This document shows positions 48,471 to 58,293 of a stretch of DNA of 64,000 nucleotides, one piece after another; position 1 is the stretch's first letter, and each line of letters opens with the position of its first letter. The stretch is from the NCBI GenBank assembly GCA_031216915.1, contig CM062290.1:170649059-170713058 (forward strand). The letters are read 5' to 3'. This DNA comes from Pictodentalium vernedei (lineage: Eukaryota > Mollusca > Scaphopoda > Dentaliida > Dentaliidae). The position numbers and the translations under genes were made by a program. The notes beneath the pieces are model-generated. The model saw only the letters and a program-made list of their open reading frames with translations. It had not been told where the DNA came from and did not search any database.

Positions 48471-49074
48471 AAAAGACGTTAACCGCAATACACGAAGGAT
48501 TTCACTTGGACTGTCTTGAGAAGTCGTGTCACATCAAAGCTAAGGTGACGAATGATGTACGTGCGAATTCGCAGCATACTTTGTATACGAGTTTTCGACG
48601 TATCATACGGATGACTGAGGCCACCATCGTGCATTTCTAGAACATTATGTGATGTCAATGCGATGGGTTGGCATAAATTTGGGGTGTATTCCAGTCGAGT
48701 GATCGACAACGGGGGTTCTTTGAAAGCCGTAGAAGGAAATTCGTGGGGACGATTGCTGTTTAGAAATCCGCGATACTGGCATATGGGCCATTACCTTTTT
48801 ATCAGGAGGTGGATCATATGTGGGTCTCAAATGATAGAGGTTTGGCATAGTACTATAATCTAGATAGCGCATTCTATGTGTACGTTCCATAGAACGGGGC
48901 CGCGCATGCAGTATAACAGTGACTGTCTGTATCAGTTTCGATCTGTTTTAGCCCAGGAAACAAACATCTGTGCAGTTAATAACATAAGGAATATGGTATA
49001 CTAGGGGGATGACTCTATAGACTCACGGTATATTTCACTGGATTTTCGTGTAATATACTGATATGGATGAGCCT

Positions 49075-49322
49075 TTAACCCTTTACCTGACATGAAAAGC
49101 AGACGACACTTGCAAACAAATTCTTGAATAACTAATTTTTTTCATTTTGTCTCAAAAACATAGGTTATGACCCCTCTTTGGAACGAGTTCGACGAGCACG
49201 TTCAAAAGAGGGGTCATAACCTATGTTTTTGAGACAAAAATGAAAAAAATAATGAAAATTAATTTGCGATTTTTGTGAATATTGCTGACTGGTTTTGGTC
49301 GTTACGTTGGGTAAAGGGTTAA
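49075..49322. mobile_element. TTAA hairpin MITE, family 1 (reverse)
   Basis: TTAACCCTTTACCTGACATG to GTTGGGTAAAGGGTTAA. Hairpin CTCTTTGGAACGAG with CGTTCAAAAGAG. Confidence 0.9.
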
Positions 49323-49821
49323 GATATCACTTTCACTTTCTGTAATTCGCTTTATTTTAGAGGTTTATCTAATTCATATTAGGTACAGTTATTCTCTGAT
49401 GAAACTGAAAATACATCAATAAAAATAGTAAAACTAGAGATAACCACAAAGAGATTTTCCAGTGTTTCTTCTTTGTTATTTTGAATTGCTGAGACCATTC
49501 CAGGAGTGAATGTCGAAGCTCAGTCGCCATTAAAAATTAAATATGGTCGGTCGATGCCTTTCTTCTGTACTTTGTCGCCTGCGGAACTATTGATTTTGTG
49601 TTTTATTTGAAACATCCTGACTTTCAAAGCTTTCATGAACAATGCATTACCTTTGAAAATGTTAACCTAACTGAGAAAACTGCCTCCTGTGCTACCAATT
49701 GCCACTATGTATGGTATACCATTTGGCATCAGCAAACTTTAAAGTTTTAGTTGAAATTAAATTCTCAAAGTGGTCATACTGCACCAATTATGTGGACTGA
49801 GAACGCATCGAGAGTACACGT

Positions 49822-49975
49822 TTAATCTTTTACCTAACATGAAAAGCAGACGACACTTACAAAAAAAATTCCTGAATAACTAATTTTTTTCATTAGAAAA
49901 AATAATGAAAAGTAATTGGCGATTTTTGAGAATAGCGCTGGCAGGTTTTGACCGTTACGTTAGGTAAAGGGTTAA
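49822..49975. mobile_element. Family 1 MITE lacking the hairpin
   Basis: Both TIRs and both non-complementary arms are present (GACACTTAC and GAGAATAGCGCTGG), but the whole central hairpin is gone. TTTTTTTCATT joins directly to AGAAAAAATAATG. Confidence 0.9.
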
Positions 49976-50162
49976 AAACAATGTTTGGTGAAACAACAAA
50001 ACATGCTACAGATGATACGGTCTACACAAAAGAGTGTGGGTGTATTAAATTTGCTTGTGAAATTCAAATCAAAATAAAAGTAAAAAGAAAAAAGTTTTTG
50101 TTGAAATTATTCTGTTGCATCGTCAGTCACTCCCACTTCCATTATGTACCACATAATATTTA

Positions 50163-50414
50163 TTAACCTTTTACCTAACCTGAAAAGCAGACGACACTTG
50201 CAAAAATAATTCTTGAATAACTAATTTTTTTCATTTTTTGTCTCAAAAACATAGGTTATGACCCCTCGTTGGAACGAGCTCGACGATCTCGTTCCAACGA
50301 GGGGTCATAACCTATGTTTTTGAGACAAAAAATGAAAAAAATAATGAAAATTAATTGTCGATTTTTGAGAATAGCGCTGGCCGGTTTTGGCCGTTACGTT
50401 AGGTAAAGGGTTAA
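50163..50414. mobile_element. TTAA hairpin MITE, family 1 (reverse)
   Basis: TTAACCTTTTACCTAACC to GTTAGGTAAAGGGTTAA. Hairpin CGTTGGAACGAGCTCGACGA with one mismatch. Confidence 0.9.
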
Positions 50415-50510
50415 ACTAAAACAAATAATTACAAATTGTTCTCAGATCTGTTAGTTTTCTGACAGTGTTTCTTTTCACAAAGTCGGAAGTTTCTTCGTCT
50501 CTTAGCTCAA

Positions 50511-50552
50511 TTATCCGAACGTCTCGGCTTCCTCACTGGGGAAGCCGTGACG
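50511..50552. repeat. Short palindrome
   Basis: CGAACGTCTCGGCTTCC and GGAAGCCGTGACGTTCG around TCACTGG. Confidence 0.7.
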
Positions 50553-50733
50553 TTCGAATAGCTTAACTACCTCTTCTCCCACTTCGATGAATGTCCGCTT
50601 ATGACCCTGAATCTTAGTTTGCGATGGACAACTCTCTTCTTTCTTCTCTTCATCCGCCCAATCCTGACTCAATGCCGTCATGAATTTCTCGTCATTCCAA
50701 TACTCCGCTTCAAGCCACTACCTTATGCACGGT

Positions 50734-51133
50734 GTTTATTTATTTATTAAGGTTTGAAAACACTTTAACAACCAAGGTCATATCGTGTCGGTGACAGTTT
50801 TACGGGTGGAGGAAGCCGGAGTACCCGGAGAGAACCACCGAGCAACGACGAGCAGCTGCCAGCTCTCCAGCATCGTAACTCCGCACTGCAGCACAGGCAG
50901 GGTTATATTGGTTGAAGACATGCGTACCATTGACGTGCAGTACACCTTAGTACACGACGTCATCGTGCCCCCATGTGGACAATTGGGGTTAAGTGCCTTG
51001 CTCAAGGACACAACGCGGGAGTCCGGATCGATCACTCGTCACCCATCCAAGGACTAACCGGGCTCGACGTTGCTTAGCTATGGTGTTCTGACGAGAACCG
51101 GTTACCGCAACGCAACTGCCCCCCCCCCCCCTC
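50734..51133 (-). mobile_element. SINE with a 5S rRNA-derived head
   Basis: The 3' half is the same body as the tRNA-headed SINEs (GGAGAGAACCACCGAGCAAC, TCAAGGACACAACGCGG). The 5' end at 51015-51110 reads, on the minus strand, as 5S rRNA internal-promoter sequence: TAAGCAACGTCGAGCCCGG then TTAGTCCTTGGATGGGTGAC. The flanks carry a 13-bp duplication with one mismatch, CCTTATG(C/T)ACGGT, at 50721-50733 and 51134-51146. A poly-C run lies at the 5' end of the element. Confidence 0.9.
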
Positions 51134-51149
51134 CCTTATGTACGGTAAC

Positions 51150-51423
51150 ACCATTTTACCTGATTGTGTTCGACAAGTAACGGTTAATATGATTTCGATG
51201 TAAACAATTTTGTTGCTTCTAGTAACGACGCACCAAGGGAAAAACTCTGGCTTGTTTCATATTGCCGAGGTCGGCGTCATATCAGCACCATTTTCCCAGA
51301 TTGTGTTCGACAAGTAACGGTTAATATGATTTCGATGTAAACAATTTTGTTGCTACTAGTAACGACGCACCAAAGGGAACAACTCTGGCTTGTTTCATAT
51401 TGCCGAGGTCGGCGTCATATCAG
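51150..51423. repeat. 137-bp tandem duplication
   Basis: ACCATTTT...GATTGTGTTCGACAAG to GGCGTCATATCAGC occurs twice with a few differences (TTCTAG against TACTAG; AAAAACTC against AACAACTC). Confidence 0.92.
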
Positions 51424-51654
51424 CAGAGTTTGAAGTCATATCGACCGAGCTTGACGATAGGCAATTCTGGGAAAGAAAATCCTATCTAATAAATAGTGAT
51501 GACAAAATTATTTTTCTGGTCTTATTCGTTTCCAGAAATTCCCTCGATAACAGTAAAACCAATAAAACTTTATTGATAACTTGGAAGTCATATTTCTAAG
51601 GGGAAGTGTGAACGGTCGAACAGTGTCTTCATTCTACTCTAAATTGTACTGACC

Positions 51655-52229
51655 TAGGGCTGCACGGTATATCGATAAACCGATATATACCGATATTCAA
51701 ACCAATATCGATTGAATACCGGTGTAATTACAAAATTATCGGTTTATCGTCATCATTTATTTACTCACAATTTAATTTTCAAGATGTCTTGAGGTTTTTT
51801 TTACTGTAGCCCCAAATGAATAATATTATCCCTTTATCCAAGGAATCGTCGGCTCGTAATATACAAAATTCAGCAGTTGAAAAAATTATTTTCAAAAATT
51901 TCAGCAAAACTATATCATGTGACCCCTCATTGGAACGAGCTCGTTGAGCTCGTTCCAATGAGGGTCACATGATATAGTTTTGTTGAAATCTTTGGGGAAA
52001 ATCTGGTAAACTAATTTTGAAAATAATAAATTTTGATATCGTCTGCGTTGGGTAAAGGTTTTTCGAACCGAATCATCAAGGCACGCCAATTCGTTACGAC
52101 TGTGATGCCTCGAGTCTCGATTGTGGTACTTGTGTTCATATATCTGAACAGTTTTCGATATACCGGTATACCGCGGTATTGTTTTGAATACCGATACCGG
52201 TATTCAGTTTTGAATATCGTGCAGCCCTA
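51655..52229. mobile_element. Composite hAT-like element (copy 2)
   Basis: TAGGGCTGCACGGTATATCG to GTGCAGCCCTA. Exact 8-bp duplication TACTGACC at 51647-51654 and 52230-52237. Contains a complete family 1b MITE at about 51825-52062. Confidence 0.93.
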
Positions 52230-52534
52230 TACTGACCCACTGCATAGGCTGTCTCGGGTGATTTTCTGAAAACTGGCAATACATTTCACATATACAGCAT
52301 AGCTCCGCATTCCATATGTTATGGAAAGTTGTTCCTCAAGTTGGACAAAGAAAAAAAATCATGGAAAGTGGTGCTACGAACAAGTATTATTAAAACTACT
52401 AAATCAATGGTTTGTTCAATGAATGACGGTGATATGGCGGCGTATGTTTCAGTCCTTATCCAATGGAACCAGTCTCGATTGCTGTGGGTTTTCACGCTAT
52501 TGTGTCGAGTAACATACGGTTGACCTGCTCGGAT

Positions 52535-53010
52535 GAGTTCAAAATTCCGCTGCCCGTGTCATCACTGGAACTGAAAAGTGATGTCATATTAATGTCATTC
52601 TGATCACTCTCGCCCCGTTCAAACAACGAATCGATACCAAAGTTCTTCTCTTAGTCCATAAATGCATCACTGGATTCACACCAGATTATTTGTTGGAACT
52701 ACTTGAACATTGTCACCATTCTAGAGCGCCCCATGTCCCCCATCCAGAGCATTTAGTTTGAGACAAACGAGTGGCAGGCAGATGATAGTGTTTTCTCAAT
52801 AGGCGCTCCTACACTGTGGGACAAACTACCGTGTTAAAAACCTACTTCGGTTGCTATTTTCAAATTAAAGGTTAAATCATTTTTTTTTTGTTTTATTTCA
52901 AAGGACTCTTTATTATCTTTTTAGAATGTTTTATTGTACTGTTTAAACACCTGTGTATTGTATGAATATGCGCCTTATGTAGAAGGAAATCAAGTATTTG
53001 AAATGGAATA
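52535..53010 (+). pseudogene. LINE ORF2 C-terminal fragment with 3' UTR
   Basis: One frame reads VQNSAARVITG, then APFKQRIDTKVLLLVHKCIT, then FTPDYLLELLEH. This is the well-known region downstream of the RT domain in many LINEs (QNSAARLI...HWLPVxxRIxFKxLLLxxK...GxAPxYL). In-frame stops and frameshifts break it. The 3' region ends around a GCGCCTTATG motif typical of such elements. This is a different family from the LINE at 36-39.6 kb and is heavily 5' truncated. Confidence 0.75.
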
Positions 53011-53425
53011 TTACTCTAAATGAATTGCCTAATACTTGAGTTTTGGAGAGCATTATGGTTTATCAACAGCCCAAGAGGAATGAATAATTGCCCGGGCTTA
53101 TTGCCGGCCCGAGACGAAGTTGGGGGCTGATATTCTTTACTCTTGGGTCATGAATAAACCGGGATGCTCGACAAAATCATGCTATTACTGCCTTCCACTT
53201 ACATGTAATCGGCGGAGAACGGGCCGTTAATGAATTTGTGTTCACTAACAATCCGCCACCCGTTTTAGGTTGCATGATGCCATGAATTATGGAGTTTTAC
53301 CGTGTTGGTACTGTCGTACGAAATGAAAATAAATATTGTTTTATCTGCTTGTTGACCTATAGTACGAAGCATTTACTTCAAAAAAGGAGATGCCATCTCA
53401 CAGTTTACATTCTATTTTGTTTTAG

Positions 53426-53590
53426 TTTGACCACGGCGTATCCATGAAGTGCATCATACAAGGAAAGATATACCCACAAAGGGAATCAAACCACAGTCAC
53501 TGGGGTGACCCGCTAAACGGAATAGAATATGACTGTTCAATTAGAGACGGCAGCACTTACGTGGACATTCGAAAGGAGAAAACATTGTAG
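53426..53590 (+). CDS. CNRIP1: CNRIP1 coding exon 3 (terminal)
   Basis: Last coding exon, residues 107-160 and a TAG stop. The acceptor is a T-rich tract ending TTTTAG. The frame enters in phase 0, as exon 2 leaves it. Residues 132-143 give W-G-D-P-L-N-G-I-E-Y-D-C, matching the C-terminal W-G-x-P-x-x-x-I-E-Y-x-C signature of CNRIP1; FDHGVSMKC precedes it where the family has a matching strand. The protein ends KEKTL. In vertebrates the product acts with CB1; if this animal is a non-chordate without CB1, its partner must differ (inference). A candidate AATAAA lies at 54022-54027, about 430 bp past the stop, but a repeat lies nearby and the 3' end is not fixed. No frameshift or in-frame stop is seen in any of the three exons. 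Confidence 0.85.
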   Translation, partial: FDHGVSMKCIIQGKIYPQRESNHSHWGDPLNGIEYDCSIRDGSTYVDIRKEKTL

Positions 53591-53755
53591 TATTCGAAAA
53601 TTATAAATGCAATGATACAGGACATAGTGAATAACCTTGAGACGCCCAGCTATATATACAGTACTGTGATCTCAAAATGGTGTCTTCATCGATCAGATCG
53701 TGGTTTGGTCGCCACACACAAAACAGCATCTCATATGAATTTTTACGTATTTATT

Positions 53756-53861
53756 ACAGTATTTCGGGAAGGGAAGTGGACAGAGAATTTCGACCGGTTC
53801 GTGACTGGATCGTCATGAGGTCGAAATTCTCTGCCCACTTTTGTCGAGACCACAGTACTGT
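53756..53861. repeat. Imperfect inverted repeat just after CNRIP1
   Basis: AGAGAATTTCGACC pairs with GGTCGAAATTCTCT; the outer ACAGTA / TACTGT arms pair with mismatches. If the CNRIP1 transcript extends this far, the stem would lie in its 3' UTR. Confidence 0.65.
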
Positions 53862-54074
53862 ATGCACCGAATCACAAGCAATGTATACTTTATCCAGTAT
53901 GATATTAGCATTCCATTGTTACACACTATATCTATATTCAACATTACCATATACGGTTGAACAATCTTCCATTATGTGCAAGTTCACATCAACCAAAGGG
54001 TTCACGAAATGCCATGGAAATAATAAAACGCCCCTTTATTGCATAATTACCTCCCCGTGGATACCCAGGGTAGT

Positions 54075-54360
54075 TGAGTAATATTTGTTTCCCCTGGTAA
54101 ACAAGTTTTGTTGTGTTTCTGAAAAATAAGTCCAGGCAGTCATCGCCTGGGGTGGAACAATCTCCACACAACGGTTTCTCCCTTGCAGCGGATATCCGCT
54201 GCAAGGGAGAAACCGTTGTGTGGAGATTGGGGGTGGAAGTCATATATGGTGAGCAGGATCGGTATAATCGATTGGCTAAACTTGACAATATACTTGTGCT
54301 GTGGTTATGATGGAGCGATAAATGCTGAAAGAGACCTTGGGCTCAATAAATAAATAAATA
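54075..54360. repeat. Dispersed repeat R3, copy 1, interrupted by a palindrome
   Basis: GGTAAACAAG...CATCGCCTGGGGTGGAA...GATTGGCTAAA aligns with 59310-60027. It ends in an AAAT tail (54342 onward), so it is probably a SINE-like unit. Confidence 0.65.
54158..54229. repeat. 72-bp perfect palindrome with 9-bp flanking repeats
   Basis: The left 36 bases (CAATCTCCACACAACGG to GCAGCGGAT) are the exact complement of the right 36, with no loop. The direct repeat GGGGTGGAA lies at 54149-54157 and 54230-54238. The homologous site at 59952-59960 has GGGGTGGAA once and no palindrome. Confidence 0.9.
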
Positions 54361-55165
54361 AATAAATAAAAATAACTTAAAAAATCGAAAATAAATTAAT
54401 AAATAAATTGTTCCACTTTTCCAGAACATTCCGATTGCAATGCCGTTCTCTCTTCAGCAAGGTGTTTATGTGATATAAATGATCTCAAATCTCGTCAAAT
54501 TTCTTCGAGGCACAATACGGAACTCCAAATAGGTACTGCGTCAACAAATTCTTTCGAGGCGAGGTTTAACCGAATTTAGTGACTCGGTTAACCAAATTTG
54601 TGAAGATTATGTATGACAATGGGAACGGGAAAGGGGACGTTTCGAAGTCCAGAAATCAATTCGATGGGGAGATAACTCTGAACCCATTATTGCAAATGAG
54701 GCGTCATGGCATGCGTCTTATTAATCGGTGTGTCAAGTAAATTAATTATCTGTAGCTGTTGCTGAAGGAGACAGAGTGGTTGTGATTTATGACTTCCAAT
54801 GCTGAAGGCGCTTTGAAGAAAGCTGAGACAAAGTTCTGGTAGTAAATTGCGCTTTTATTTCTAGGGTGTAATTTACTAATTTACGTAATAAATGCAAACA
54901 AGATCAAGAGCGCCAGAAGGGGAGGGGGCAGGGGGCAGCTGCCCTCATTAACCTGCGGCTAGGAGACAGTGCGAGACCCCTTTCACCAGAAGTACACTAG
55001 TGGAAAAGACTTTCCTTTCCGGGAAGTGTAATTGAGAAACTAGTATTTGTGTCTAACATACTTTACGTGCGCCTATGGGGAGGGGGTATCAGGTATAATG
55101 ATGGAGGCTGGTCGATAATCATTAAACAAAGAAGCTATACAATCGGCGGGGTGAGTTCTAAAGCT
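54360..55165. other. No recognised feature
   Basis: Unique-looking sequence; GGGGAGGGGGCAGGGGGC at about 54919 resembles the GGCGCC-bounded region at 47.9 kb. Confidence 0.45.
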
Positions 55166-55167
55166 TT

Positions 55168-55238
55168 ACACCGTCCATTGTGTGCAGCAAGGCGCCACCT
55201 GTAATACAATAGCATTGCAGATGGCGCCTTGTAGCACT
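55168..55238. repeat. Inverted repeat
   Basis: GTCCATTGTGTGCAGCAAGG then CGCCA, against TGGCGCCTTGTAGCACTCAG; loop about 20 bp. Confidence 0.6.
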
Positions 55239-55316
55239 CAGTGGACGATATAAAATATAATACCATTACTACTGAGTGTCACATTACAATTTATGATATC
55301 TTGTATACTCCTGCTC

Positions 55317-55554
55317 TCAACCCTTTATCCAACGTAACGGCCAAGCTATTCACAAAAATCGCTAATTTATTTTCATTATTTTTTCATTTTTTGTCTCAAA
55401 AACATAGGTCATGACCCCTCTTTGAAACGAGCTCGTCGAGCTCGTTCCAATGAGGGTCATGACCCAAGTTTTTGAGACAAAAATGAAAGAAATTAGTTAT
55501 TCAAGAATTTTTTTTGCAAGTGTCGTCTGCTTTTCATGTTAGGTAAAGGGTTAA
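55317..55554. mobile_element. TTAA hairpin MITE, family 1
   Basis: CAACCCTTTATCCAACGTAA to GTTAGGTAAAGGGTTAA. Part of the left arm (GGCCAAAACC) is deleted. The hairpin arms mismatch at the variable position (TTTG against CAAT). Confidence 0.88.
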
Positions 55555-56053
55555 CCTATACTCAGAGTCGAGTTCCCTCTCTGATACCTCTGCCCTCCTT
55601 GCCCTGGGATGCTTCCGGTGCCCATAAATAAAATATTAAAATCTAAACGAAGAGAACAGAATAGAAAGGCTTATATTCTACACTTAAACAAGGGTAGGGT
55701 AATTTCTACTAGTAGAATCTCGGAAAAAATAGAAAATTTTCGAAGAAAACGAATATCATAATCCTGGATTACTGGACAACCACAAGATTCAACGTGAGAC
55801 AGCTTATATGTTTGGCAAACCAATATGTGTGTATCCATATTTAAAAGTGAGAACTCAATAAACAAACAAAAAATCATTTTAGAAAAGACATCAGTGGGCC
55901 CATTAATTACGTTATCTCCAACATTTTACCACTGAACATGCTAACAGATCACTCAAGCCACCTTTGATATGATTATTGTTGCGATAGTATCGCGATTGTT
56001 ACTTTCCTACTTTTATTATCGATAGAAGGACTGTCTGAAAGCATGCAAAACTA

Positions 56054-56196
56054 TTGCCGAGTAAACATAAAGGAGATGTGCACGTTTTATTTGGAGTAAA
56101 CACCCGAATCATCTCCTTAGTGGGTACGAATAACGAAACTGTTCAGTTTCCTCGTAACTACGAATGGGGTATTTCTGATATCCACTGTAAAATACT
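56054..56196 (+). CDS. Coding-like segment, unidentified
   Basis: An open frame with good amino acid composition (HVLFGVNTRIISLVG, then FPRNYEWGISDIHCKILQ) runs up to a CAG|GTATCC that could be a donor. The upstream in-frame stop is at 56036, so an exon could start just after it, but the only nearby acceptor is poor. It lies 2.5 kb downstream of CNRIP1. I do not recognise a family. It may be a host exon, a relic, or a chance ORF. Confidence 0.25.
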
Positions 56197-56275
56197 CCAG
56201 GTATCCTTTTTGTTATATACTTTACAAGTGGATTTAATTTAAATCCTAAATCTGAGAGGCATTACAAGAACAAAA

Positions 56276-56446
56276 ATGTTGCGCGACCTCACCCAAAGCA
56301 ACAACGGAATATATGTGGATATTTATCGAATCGGTGGGTGTGGAGAAATAGTTCTAACCTTTTCGTTTCATCGTGGATTAAGTGTAGATTATTACAGCAG
56401 TCAGCTGAGCAGTTTGTCATACTTCGTCGAGTTTACGGGACCAGGA
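56276..56446 (+). CDS. Coding-like segment cut by a TIR element
   Basis: An open frame from an ATG (MLRDLTQSNNGIYVDIYR, then EIVLTFSFHRGLSVDYYSS) stays open for about 57 codons until a 245-bp TIR element begins at about 56448; the frame then runs into that element. The strand-loop-strand pattern looks protein-like and loosely resembles the THGFEV...VVFILEFDHGVS part of CNRIP1, but the match is weak and may be coincidence. There is no clear splice site. Confidence 0.25.
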
Positions 56447-56447
56447 G

Positions 56448-56692
56448 CCAATACTATAAAGCTTTTACAATTGTATTTTCTCGAATTGTACTTTCGGCCT
56501 ATCAATATAACTGACTAAAACGAAACATTAGCATTTAAAAAGATATGGCAATTTGCCAACTGGCAAATTGCCAGATCTTTGAAGATGCTGATGGTTTATT
56601 TTAACCCATTTAAAGTCATAGTTAGAAAATACAATTCAAGAAAATAGAATTGTAGAATTTTCATAGTATTGGCCCCTGGCAGGTGGAACAAG
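56448..56692. mobile_element. TIR element CCAATACTATAAAAC (copy 2)
   Basis: CCAGGAGCCAATACTATAAA to TATTGGCCCCTGG, with the same interior and hairpin as copy 1. It abuts a coding-like ORF. Confidence 0.82.
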
Positions 56693-57404
56693 ACGTCGTT
56701 TTTTATCAGGTTTTGTCCAGAAGATGACAGCCGGCACTGACTGACTGTTGTAATGATTTGTTTATTACATGATAGAGGATATTTAAACCTCGAATACGAC
56801 ACCTAAAATGTAAAAAAACGACATCGTGGAATGTTTGTCCAAAGGGTTCAGAACAAAGGTACTCGAGTTTTTATTATTTCACGTTCGTAAAATTGTCTCT
56901 TCGAAAATCTTCGCACGTCCCTGACGTTGCGTGAGCTACGTTTAAGACAGGCTTAATGTGGCTTTCGAACTGTTGAGACTCTCGTTTTCAGGCGAGTCAG
57001 ACTATAGCGATATTGAGGAGCCACATAAAAAAGTTATTATCTCCCCACTGGCGAGCGGCACTAAGCGACATCTTGTTACAATGCAATATACCTTTTATTT
57101 GTGGTAATAATTCATTTTTCACAAAACGGCATGAAACCACTTTGATGTCCCTTTTTCTGTGGCAGAACACTCCTTTTGATTTCCTTTCTGAAACATAAAT
57201 GTTAAGCTCATTTCAAAATGGGTCTCGTTTTCGTTCAACTTTATATATTTCTCCAACATCTTATCAAAAAACGTTAGGGCTGTTCCGAGGCAGCCGCTAT
57301 GTAATTCACCAATAATTGTGATCATCAGTTCATTCAGTTGGTAACAACCAATGACATAGAGAATATCTACAACGAGTCGCCATTTCATATGAAATTTCTG
57401 TGCC

Positions 57405-57478
57405 GAGTTCAATAAAATCGACCTGAGCCGAGGTTTACCGAGGCTCAGATAGATTTTAGTGAACGAGGTTCAGAAATA
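57405..57478. repeat. Inverted repeat
   Basis: GAGTTCAATAAAATCGACCT against AGATAGATTTTAGTGAACGA; tip GAGCCGAGGTTTACCGAGGCTC. Confidence 0.6.
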
Positions 57479-57530
57479 TTTTATGTCAAATCGTGACGAA
57501 TTTGAGTCTTTTTATCACATAATGTGTATT

Positions 57531-57788
57531 TTAACCCTTTAACCAACGTAACGACTAAACTGGTCATCGCTATTCACAAAAAAACGCAAAACAAATTTTT
57601 TTTCTTCTTCAAAATTTGCTTTAAAAACATAGCTTATGATCTCTCATTGGAACGAGCTCGTCGAGCTCGTTTCATATAAGGGGCAAAGAGCTCTCTTTCC
57701 GAGGCGAAAAATGAAAATGTTTAGTTATTCAGGAAATGCTGTTTTTTTGCAATTGTCGTCTGCTGTTTGTAATAGCTAAACGGGTAAT
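57531..57788. mobile_element. TTAA hairpin MITE, family 1, decayed
   Basis: TTAACCCTTTAACCAACG start, hairpin CATTGGAACGAGCTCGTCGA, and a strongly changed right arm and TIR. Confidence 0.75.
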
Positions 57789-57849
57789 GAGATATAAGAA
57801 TAGATTAATTCAATTGTACTTCCGAAACCAACGTACATACACCCTCACG

Positions 57850-57944
57850 TCGTCGACGTTGACTTCTGAAGCCATTCCCGTAGTTTTGAAGGATATATTC
57901 CGTAATGAGCTATTTGGTGGTGATCATGTGATAAACTGGTTTTC
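57850..57944 (+). CDS. Candidate DEP-domain exon
   Basis: An open frame ending ...VVLKDIFRNELFGGDHVINWF resembles the start of a DEP domain (K-x-I-F-x-x-x-F-x-G-x-x-V-I-x-W-L pattern, as in pleckstrin). DEP domains bind membranes or GPCR tails in signalling proteins. The frame closes four bases after the tryptophan-phenylalanine pair; a GT at 57945 could be the donor, although GTGAAC is weak. The upstream acceptor is not clear, and the segment follows directly after a TTAA MITE that ends about 57788. In human, the pleckstrin gene PLEK neighbours CNRIP1, so a pleckstrin-type gene here would be consistent, but I found no PH-domain exon nearby. It could also be chance similarity over about 25 residues. 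Confidence 0.3.
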
Positions 57945-58052
57945 GTGAACAATTCTTTGTTCGGAGAATACTCATCAGATTTGTTTGTTGTTTTGTATTA
58001 CATTGCCTGATCTATGTCTATGTCATTAGACAGCAGAATACAATGCACTGAA

Positions 58053-58293
58053 TTAACCCTTTGAACTCTAGTAGTATCTTCCATGCCAGTTCAATGGCAG
58101 CAATTAGAAAAGTCCATATTCATTATTTGGGGTAGACCAATCAATATTTTCAACGTGCAGCCTCAGGGCTGCACGTTGAAAATATTGATTGGTCTACCCA
58201 ACACATTTACTGAACAATCATCCTATTTAATGACGTTATAACGTATCATGTTGCTGGCCGGAAAAAAACGGCCGCTAGGGTTCAAAGGGTTAA
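58053..58293. mobile_element. TTAA hairpin MITE, family 3 (copy 3)
   Basis: TTAACCCTTTGAACTCTAG to CTAGGGTTCAAAGGGTTAA; the best-preserved copy, with a near-perfect hairpin at 58134-58198. Confidence 0.88.

Larger units (their letters stand above)
47780..49070. other. No recognised gene
   Basis: Apart from the GGCGCC-bounded region and a tRNA-like piece, only short overlapping ORFs. Confidence 0.45.
41559..53425 (+). other. CNRIP1: CNRIP1 intron 2 (11.9 kb)
   Basis: Starts GTAAGT and ends TTTTAG. It contains a tRNA-headed SINE, a 5S-headed SINE, two composite hAT-like elements, six stand-alone TTAA MITEs and a 3' LINE fragment. Confidence 0.75.

Noticed and set aside
51015-51110. 5S rRNA gene
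   Set aside because: Only part of the 5S sequence, fused to a SINE body and bounded by a target duplication.
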